Source of the DNA: an uncultured Collinsella sp. | GTDB taxonomy: Bacteria > Actinomycetota > Coriobacteriia > Coriobacteriales > Coriobacteriaceae | Assembly: GCA_958407555.1 (NCBI GenBank) | Contig: CATYJC010000091.1 | Coordinates: forward strand, 1-7,123 | Reading direction: 5' to 3' | Length of the DNA: 7,123 nucleotides | Part shown: positions 1 through 3,295 of the stretch, one piece after another | Numbering within the stretch: position 1 is the stretch's first letter | How the letters are laid out: each line of letters starts with the position of its first letter | Notes under the pieces: model-generated | Told to the model about the DNA's origin: nothing | Databases searched by the model: none | The model's input: the letters and a program-made list of their open reading frames with translations, nothing else | Translations under genes and position numbers: made by a program

Positions 1-168
1 GCCCTAGCGCGTTGCCATTCCTCAAGCTGATATAATTTGTCGGAGCCTCGCTGCATACGGTCCCCCGCCCTAGCGCGTTGCCATTCCTCAAGCTGATATA
101 ATGAGCTGGCCGTGGATTGTGACCCCGCATAAGCCCTAGCGCGTTGCCATTCCTCAAGCTGATATAAT
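1..168 (+). CRISPR. Type II-C CRISPR array, three repeats and two spacers
   Basis: Three identical 36-bp repeats lie at 1-36, 67-102 and 133-168, starting GCCCTAGCGCG and ending GCTGATATAAT. They are separated by two unrelated 30-bp spacers at 37-66 and 103-132. A G-start, AT-end 36-bp repeat with 30-bp spacers is the usual type II-C format, as in Neisseria. The strand is set by the tracrRNA anti-repeat at 1857-1894 on the minus strand, which is complementary to a plus-strand repeat transcript. The window begins on the first base of a repeat, so more units may lie to the left. The third repeat is undamaged, and 11 bases later the array meets the left half of a terminator, so this is the downstream end of the array. 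Neither spacer matches anything else I could find in the window; their targets are unknown. Confidence 0.97.
28..168 (+). promoter_or_regulatory. Extended -10 promoters embedded in each repeat
   Basis: The last nine bases of every repeat read TGATATAAT (28-36, 94-102, 160-168). This is a perfect extended -10 element, TGn followed by TATAAT. No -35 is needed for such promoters and none is seen at the right distance. Transcription would start about 7 bases into the following spacer and leave about 23-24 nt of spacer in the crRNA. In Neisseria meningitidis type II-C arrays the repeat-borne element TACAAT does this and makes crRNA maturation independent of RNase III. The match to consensus is direct; activity is inferred. 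Confidence 0.75.
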
Positions 169-179
169 ATCCACCCACG

Positions 180-195
180 AAAAAAGCCCCCTAGC
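180..195 (+). terminator. Left half of an IS-split bidirectional terminator
   Basis: A run of six A (180-185), then G and five C (186-191), T192 and AGC (193-195) form the left arm and part of the loop of a hairpin. Its right arm is now at 1685-1704, beyond the insertion sequence. Joined, with one AGC copy removed, the arms AAAGCCCCC and GGGGGCTTT pair over 9 bp around a 5-nt loop, followed by CTTTTTT. Read on the minus strand the same structure ends in six T. It would have ended both the crRNA array transcript and the tracrRNA transcript arriving from the other side. It is now disrupted. Confidence 0.8.
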
Positions 196-226
196 AGAAC
201 TGCACCCCAGTTCTGCAGTGAACCCC
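196..226 (+). repeat. Left terminal inverted repeat (IRL) of the IS
   Basis: It aligns to the reverse complement of 1654-1684 with 24 of 31 matches, sharing the core GCACCCCA and the segment TCTGCA. Unlike the right end, its first 19 bases form a perfect palindrome: AGAACTG (196-202) against CAGTTCT (208-214). The palindrome extends by two bases into the flank at 194-195 and by two bases inward at 215-216. Confidence 0.88.
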
Positions 227-249
227 TATAGTGCAGTGAACCCCTATAG
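214..249 (+). repeat. 18-bp tandem duplication inside the IS left end
   Basis: Positions 214-231 and 232-249 are identical 18-mers (TGCAGTGAACCCCTATAG). The first copy overlaps the inner part of IRL and the second lies just inside it. Each contains TATAGT across its junction, a 5-of-6 match to a -10 box, though without a good -35. The right end has no such duplication, so it probably arose in this copy or lineage by slippage. Confidence 0.85.
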
Positions 250-284
250 TTGGACAGACAATGTTCTGCACCTTCTATAGGGGT
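240..284 (+). promoter_or_regulatory. Stem-loop in the transposase leader
   Basis: ACCCCTATAG (240-249) is the exact reverse complement of CTATAGGGGT (275-284), giving a 10-bp stem with a 25-base loop. It ends 10 bases before the AGGGGG ribosome site of orfA (295-300). IS elements often carry leader stem-loops that limit transposase translation from outside transcripts; that role here is inferred. It could also be a transposase or host-factor binding site. Confidence 0.5.
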
Positions 285-305
285 CTTCTGCGTTAGGGGG
301 TTGAT

Positions 306-791
306 TTGCTGAGCAAGGATTACTCCGCCGAGTTCAAGCAGCGCTTTGCGGACAGGTACGCCGACGGCGCGACCATCACCATGCTGCAGCACGAGTTCGG
401 CCTTACGAAGTCAACCGTGAAGCTTTGGAGGGAGAGGATCGACCAAGGTGGCGTCGGGGCCATAGACAGGCCGAGGAAGAACAACCGCTATCCCCAGGAG
501 TTCAAGCTTCGCGTCGTCGAAGCCTATCTCCGTGGCGAGGGCGACTACAGGGCCCTAGCTCTCGAGCATGGCGTGCGCAACAGCGCGCAGATACGAGATT
601 GGGTGAAGCGGTACCGAGAGGGAGGCGAAGACGCCCTCGTCGTCCATCCGTCGGGGCGAAGGAGGAAGGAGCCCGCGGGCGAGGAGACGCTCGAGCAGCG
701 GTGCGCCCGCCTCGAGATGGAGGTGGAGATCTTAAAACGAATGTCCGCCTCGGCGACGGCCCTCTCGGCAGCAGGCGGAAGCACGAGATAG
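306..791 (+). CDS. IS3-family transposase OrfA (DNA-binding subunit)
   Basis: This 161-residue protein binds the IS ends and supplies the N-terminal part of the fused OrfAB transposase. Two helix-turn-helix regions are visible, about residues 5-50 (with LQHEFGLTKSTVKLWRERI) and about 60-105 (with LALEHGVRNSAQIRDWVKRY), the arrangement of the IS150 subgroup. A basic linker then leads to a heptad-like coiled coil at about residues 128-144 (LEQRCARLEMEVEILKRM), the dimerisation zipper of IS3-family OrfA proteins. The start is a TTG at 306, chosen because AGGGGG (295-300) lies 5 bases upstream. The frame shifts inside the zipper at 734-738, and the zero-frame tail after it is low-complexity and alanine/serine-rich. 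The stop TAG (789-791) overlaps a GTG in the orfB frame, so OrfB might also be made separately. Confidence 0.9.
   Translation: MLSKDYSAEFKQRFADRYADGATITMLQHEFGLTKSTVKLWRERIDQGGVGAIDRPRKNNRYPQEFKLRVVEAYLRGEGDYRALALEHGVRNSAQIRDWVKRYREGGEDALVVHPSGRRRKEPAGEETLEQRCARLEMEVEILKRMSASATALSAAGGSTR
732..779 (+). promoter_or_regulatory. Programmed -1 frameshift site with stem-loop
   Basis: In the orfA frame the codons are TTA AAA CGA, and the run AAAAC (734-738) lets the lysine tRNA slip back one base into the orfB frame. Five bases downstream TCCGCCT (744-750) pairs with AGGCGGA (773-779), a 7-bp stem that fits a stimulatory structure. A slippery A-run plus downstream stem near the end of orfA is the standard IS3-family arrangement. 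The site is AAAAC rather than the more efficient AAAAAAG, so low-efficiency shifting is expected. Confidence 0.7.
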
Positions 792-1627
792 TGAAGTCGC
801 TGAGGCGGGAATATCCGCTCTCCACGCTCCTGGAGCTCATCGGGATGCCGCGTTCCACCTATTACTACCACGAGGCTAACCCTCCCTCGGACAGGCAGGC
901 GACCGAGCGGCCGGCCATAGTGGAGATATGCGAGAAATCCCAGTTCAGATACGGATACCGACGCGTTGCCGACACGTTGCGCAAAGCGACCGGCATTCGC
1001 ATCGCCGACAAGACGGTGCTCAAGGTCATGCGCGAGGAGGGGCTGCTGTGCCGGACCCGCAGACGCAGGAAATACCGCTCCTACATGGGCCAGGTCGGCA
1101 AGTCCTCCCCGAACCTGCTGGCCCGCGACTTCGAGGCGGAGGGCCCGATGACCAAGCTGGTGACCGATGTCACCGAATTCAAGGTGGGCGGCACGAAGCT
1201 CTACCTTTCGCCCGTGGTGGACCTCTACAACGACGAGGTCGTCGCCTACTCGATATCCAGGTCCCCGAACATGAAGATGGTCCTCGAGATGCTGGCGGGC
1301 CTCGAGGGCAGGCTCGATGGCGAAGACGCCCCGTTGCTGCATTCGGACATGGGCTGGCAGTACCAGATGCCCGCCTACAGGCTCGCGCTCGAGCGGATGG
1401 GGATCGCCCAGTCCATGTCCCGCAAAGGAAACTGCCTCGACAACGCGAAGGCCGAGAACTTCTTCTCGATGGTCAAGACCGAGCTTTACTACGATTGGGA
1501 GGGAGACGACCCCGATATCTTCGAGAGGGATTTGGAGAAGTACATCGACTGGTACAACAACGTGCGCATCAAGAGGCGCCTGGACGGAAGCAGCCCGGTC
1601 GAGTACAGGCTCAGCCGGGCCGCTTGA
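737..1627 (+). CDS. IS3-family transposase OrfB (DDE catalytic domain)
   Basis: This is the catalytic part of the transposase, expected as a C-terminal fusion to OrfA after the -1 shift; the fused OrfAB would be about 440 residues. It opens with an HTH_21-like segment (LLELIGMPRSTYYYH, then QFRYGYRRVADTL). The rve integrase core follows with a complete triad: D in LVTDVTEF (codon at 1166), D in LLHSDMGWQYQ (1346) and E in DNAKAENFFSMVKTE (1454). Exactly 35 residues separate the second D and the E. The C-terminus carries the family hallmark YIDWYNNVRIKRRLDGSSPVEYR. I see no internal stop or frame disruption. The start at 737 marks the shift point; a GTG at 791, overlapping the orfA stop, is a possible independent start. 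Confidence 0.92.
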   Translation, partial: TNVRLGDGPLGSRRKHEIVKSLRREYPLSTLLELIGMPRSTYYYHEANPPSDRQATERPAIVEICEKSQFRYGYRRVADTLRKATGIRIADKTVLKVMREEGLLCRTRRRRKYRSYMGQVGKSSPNLLARDFEAEGPMTKLVTDVTEFKVGGTKLYLSPVVDLYNDEVVAYSISRSPNMKMVLEMLAGLEGRLDGEDAPLLHSDMGWQYQMPAYRLALERMGIAQSMSRKGNCLDNAKAENFFSMVKTELYYDWEGDDPDIFERDLEKYIDWYNNVRIKRRLDGSSPVEYRLSRAA

Positions 1628-1653
1628 TTCACTTCTTTTGCCGTTCAGGAAAC

Positions 1654-1684
1654 GGGGTCCTTTGCAGATTTGGGGTGCGGTTCA
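1654..1684 (-). repeat. Right terminal inverted repeat (IRR) of the IS
   Basis: Read on the minus strand it begins TGAACCGCACCCCA, matching IRL at 24 of 31 positions. It ends in CA on the plus strand, the canonical IS3-family tip, and is directly followed by the AGC duplication at 1685-1687. Confidence 0.88.
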
Positions 1685-1704
1685 AGCTGGGGGCTTTCTT
1701 TTTT
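1685..1704 (+). terminator. Right half of the IS-split terminator
   Basis: AGC (duplicated target), T, five G, then CTTT and CTTTTTT. It pairs with 183-191 over 9 bp if the IS is removed. In the minus direction it was the first arm of the terminator for leftward transcription from the tracrRNA side. With its partner 1.5 kb away, neither direction should terminate efficiently here now. Confidence 0.78.
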
Positions 1705-1763
1705 CGAATTGTGAAAAAGGCCGAAAACTAATCATTTTCGCGTCACCTCGGCGCGTTTTTCTG

Positions 1764-1894
1764 AAAAAGGGGAGAAGAAAGGAGATCACCCGTAGGGCGC
1801 GAAGGGCGCCCTACGGGATATACTCCGCGAGTGACCCGTCCTTGACGGGCCCTCTTGCCCAAACGTTACTCGTTGCCATTCCTCAAGCTGATAT
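1764..1894 (-). ncRNA. tracrRNA of the type II-C system
   Basis: The minus-strand RNA starts with an anti-repeat. The plus-strand bases 1871-1894 are identical to repeat positions 10-33 (24 of 24). After a 5-base insert (1866-1870, AGUAA in the RNA), CGUUUGGGC (1865-1857) pairs with repeat positions 1-9 (GCCCUAGCG), with one U-U mismatch and one G-U. This gives the usual upper stem, bulge and lower stem of a crRNA:tracrRNA duplex. Then follow a nexus-like hairpin GGCCCGUC / GACGGGUC with a 3-nt loop (1851-1833, one G-U) and a strong 12-bp hairpin (1817-1789, 5-nt loop). T-rich sequence ends in TTTTT at 1768-1764. Cas9 needs this RNA to bind and process crRNA. Exact ends are not known; a 5' end near 1917 is possible. 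Confidence 0.9.
1789..1817 (-). terminator. Terminal hairpin of tracrRNA
   Basis: CCCGTAGGGCGC (1789-1800) pairs perfectly with GCGCCCTACGGG (1806-1817) around a 5-base loop. On the minus strand it is followed by a pyrimidine-rich stretch with TTTTT 20 bases later (1768-1764), not by an immediate T-run. It may act as the Cas9-bound 3' stem of tracrRNA, as a weak terminator, or both. An AT-rich inverted repeat at 1722-1740 (CGAAAA / TTTTCG) and the split terminator at 1685-1704 lie further downstream. Confidence 0.6.
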
Positions 1895-1911
1895 GGAGAC
1901 GTAGGGTAACG

Positions 1912-1940
1912 TTGCTGATACTCATGATACCCGATAGACT
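1912..1940 (+). promoter_or_regulatory. Candidate cas1 promoter (weak match)
   Basis: TTGCTG (1912-1917) and TAGACT (1935-1940) are 17 bases apart, the right spacing, with 3 and 4 of 6 consensus matches. They sit 54 bases before the cas1 ATG. The 99-base gap between the anti-repeat and cas1 must hold divergent promoters for tracrRNA and cas1, but this pick is only the best visible candidate. Confidence 0.25.
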
Positions 1941-1951
1941 TAGTGGGAGAA
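1924..1951 (-). promoter_or_regulatory. Candidate tracrRNA promoter (weak match)
   Basis: On the minus strand TATCAT (1929-1924) matches the -10 consensus at 5 of 6 positions; a poor -35-like TTCTCC lies 16 bases upstream (1951-1946). Transcription would start near 1917, about 23 bases before the anti-repeat. A better -35 word, TTGAAA, lies farther upstream (about 1977-1972) with only a poor -10 (TACGTT) at 17 bases, which would give a longer RNA. Confidence 0.3.
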
Positions 1952-1993
1952 CGTACGGCCCTCCTGTCATAGTTTCAACAGATTGGACCGCTT

Positions 1994-2935
1994 ATGAGGC
2001 AGACGGTCACGATACGCAACCCCAGGCACCTGAGCCTAAGGGACAACAGGCTGGTTATCCGCGAGAAGGGTCCGGGATCGCACGGCGATGCCGTGCTGGC
2101 GGAGATCCCTCTATCCGATATCTGGGTGGTGATCATCGACAGCCCGCAGATAACTATGACGTCCGCCCTGGTTTCCGAGATGAACGACGCGGGGATAGGC
2201 GTGATGTACTGCGGGAGGGACCATATGCCAAACGGCCTGTGCCTGCCCCTCGGCGCCCACTCGCGCCACGCGGAGATCGTCGAGCACCAGCTTGCCATCC
2301 CGAAACCGCTGCGCAATCAGTTGTGGAAGAGGATCGTCGTCTCCAAGATCATGAACCAGGCCAGGGCCCTCGAGCTGAGCGGCGGGGATGCCTCGGACGT
2401 TGCGAAGGTCAGGGGCTATGCCGCCGAGGTGCACAGCGACGACAGGACGCACCGGGAGGCGCCGGCGGCTGCCGACTACTTCGCCGCGATGCTCCCGTAT
2501 GGAACGAGGAGGGAGGGTCCGATGGCCGCCCCGCTCGACTACGGATATGCCGTCGTGAGGGCGGGTATCGCACAGTGCGCGGTATCGCACGGCTGGCTCG
2601 TCTCCCGCGGCATCCACCACCACAGCGCCGACAACGCCTTCAACCTGGTCGATGACATGATAGAGCCCTTCCGCGCGGTAGTGGACCTCCTGGTGGTCAC
2701 CGAGAATACCCTTGACCCGCTGACGCCGGCCGACAAGGCGAAATTGACGACGGTGACCTCGGTGCTCATGCGCATAGACGGCAGGGAGTGCCCGATCCAG
2801 ATGGCGATAGACGTCTTCAGCGAGTCCATGAGGCGCGCTATAGAGCTGAGGGATGCCGACATGCTGCTGACGCCCGAGCTCATCGGGCTCGAGATGGAGT
2901 CTATTGACAGGATGAGGGCGAGGGGAAGGATATGA
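1994..2935 (+). CDS. cas1: CRISPR integrase Cas1 (type II)
   Basis: Cas1 is the metal-dependent integrase that, as a complex with Cas2, inserts new spacers at the array. The 313-residue length is typical. The N-terminal beta domain begins TVTIRNPRHLSLRDNRLVI. In the helical domain the active-site residues are recognisable: E155 in THREAPAAADYF, the histidine cluster H208-H210 in RGIHHHSADNAF, and D220/D221 with E224 in NLVDDMIEPFR. The residue after the catalytic Glu is Ala-Pro rather than the frequent Gly, a mild departure. The ATG at 1994 is the natural start: an in-frame stop lies just upstream, no other start lies between, and the N-terminus matches the family, although no clear ribosome site is visible. 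The stop overlaps the cas2 start as ATGA. With no csn2 or cas4 nearby, this is the adaptation pair of a II-C system. Confidence 0.96.
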   Translation: MRQTVTIRNPRHLSLRDNRLVIREKGPGSHGDAVLAEIPLSDIWVVIIDSPQITMTSALVSEMNDAGIGVMYCGRDHMPNGLCLPLGAHSRHAEIVEHQLAIPKPLRNQLWKRIVVSKIMNQARALELSGGDASDVAKVRGYAAEVHSDDRTHREAPAAADYFAAMLPYGTRREGPMAAPLDYGYAVVRAGIAQCAVSHGWLVSRGIHHHSADNAFNLVDDMIEPFRAVVDLLVVTENTLDPLTPADKAKLTTVTSVLMRIDGRECPIQMAIDVFSESMRRAIELRDADMLLTPELIGLEMESIDRMRARGRI

Positions 2936-3255
2936 GGATCATGCGCTTGCTCGTTATGTTCGACCTGCCGACGAAGACGAAACGGGACAAGGACCGCTAT
3001 ATCAAGTTCAAGAGGTTCCTCGAGGACGACGGCTACATGCGCGAGCAGAACAGCATATACACCAGGAGCCTGCTGTCGAGGTCATCCGCGGCGGCCCACA
3101 GGGACCGCCTGCGCGACCATATCCCGCCCTCCGGCAGCGTCGTGGCCATAGAGCTGACGGAGAAGCAATACGTCGACCGCGAGATCCTGGTCGAGACGCG
3201 CCCGCAAAAACGAACCGAGGCGGATTGTTCGGGCCAGCTCTTCCTGGAGTTCTGA
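2932..3255 (+). CDS. cas2: CRISPR-associated endoribonuclease-fold protein Cas2
   Basis: Cas2 dimers form the core of the Cas1-Cas2 spacer integration complex. The 107-residue length and opening RLLVMFDLPTKTKRDKDRY are typical of type II Cas2, with the conserved Asp at D11 after the first beta strand. The ferredoxin-like fold continues through FKRFLEDDGYMREQNSIYTR and a later beta segment VVAIELTEKQY. The gene overlaps cas1 by 4 bases (ATGA at 2932-2935), indicating translational coupling. A purine-rich AGGGGAAGGA (2921-2930) sits almost against the ATG at 2932, and the second in-frame ATG at 2941 has better spacing and gives the more family-like N-terminus MRLLVMFDLP, so the protein may start there. 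It ends 40 bases from the convergent cas9 end. Confidence 0.96.
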   Translation: MRIMRLLVMFDLPTKTKRDKDRYIKFKRFLEDDGYMREQNSIYTRSLLSRSSAAAHRDRLRDHIPPSGSVVAIELTEKQYVDREILVETRPQKRTEADCSGQLFLEF

Positions 3256-3266
3256 CCGAGAAAAGA

Positions 3267-3286
3267 GGGGAGGCCGAAACCTCCCC
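3267..3286 (-). terminator. Terminator between convergent cas2 and cas9
   Basis: GGGGAGG (3267-3273) and CCTCCCC (3280-3286) form a 7-bp GC-rich stem with a 6-base loop. On the minus strand it is followed by TCTTTTCTC, so it best serves cas9, whose stop is 10 bases upstream. On the plus strand the stem follows the cas2 stop but lacks a T-run, so termination of cas1-cas2 there would be weaker. Confidence 0.7.
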
Positions 3287-3295
3287 CAGCTATAG

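Larger units (their letters stand above)
196..1684 (+). mobile_element. IS3-family insertion sequence, IS150-like, 1489 bp
   Basis: The element has imperfect 31-bp terminal inverted repeats (196-226 and 1654-1684, 24 of 31 positions identical), two overlapping transposase frames joined by a probable -1 frameshift, and a DD(35)E catalytic triad, all standard for the IS3 family. Two helix-turn-helix regions in OrfA suggest the IS150 subgroup. A 3-bp direct repeat AGC flanks it (193-195 and 1685-1687), the expected target duplication. The boundary is supported independently because deleting the element plus one AGC rebuilds a terminator hairpin. The right tip ends in CA as is usual for the family, while the left tip starts with AG rather than TG, which may reduce mobility. 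Both frames are open, so the transposase looks intact. Confidence 0.92.

Noticed and set aside
186..195. GCCCCCTAGC resembles the repeat start GCCCTAGC, hinting at a degenerate fourth repeat
   Set aside because: It lies only 17 bases after the third repeat, does not continue as a repeat, and is fully explained as the left arm of the split terminator.
180..1704. The IS termini might extend outward to the A-run and T-run because the flanks also look inverted
   Set aside because: The outer arms meet perfectly as a terminator once the element and one AGC are removed, and the AGC duplication marks the ends at 196 and 1684.
1871..1894. An isolated CRISPR repeat or second array next to cas1
   Set aside because: Only positions 10-33 match, no spacer or second unit follows, and the adjoining hairpins and lower-stem complement identify a tracrRNA anti-repeat.
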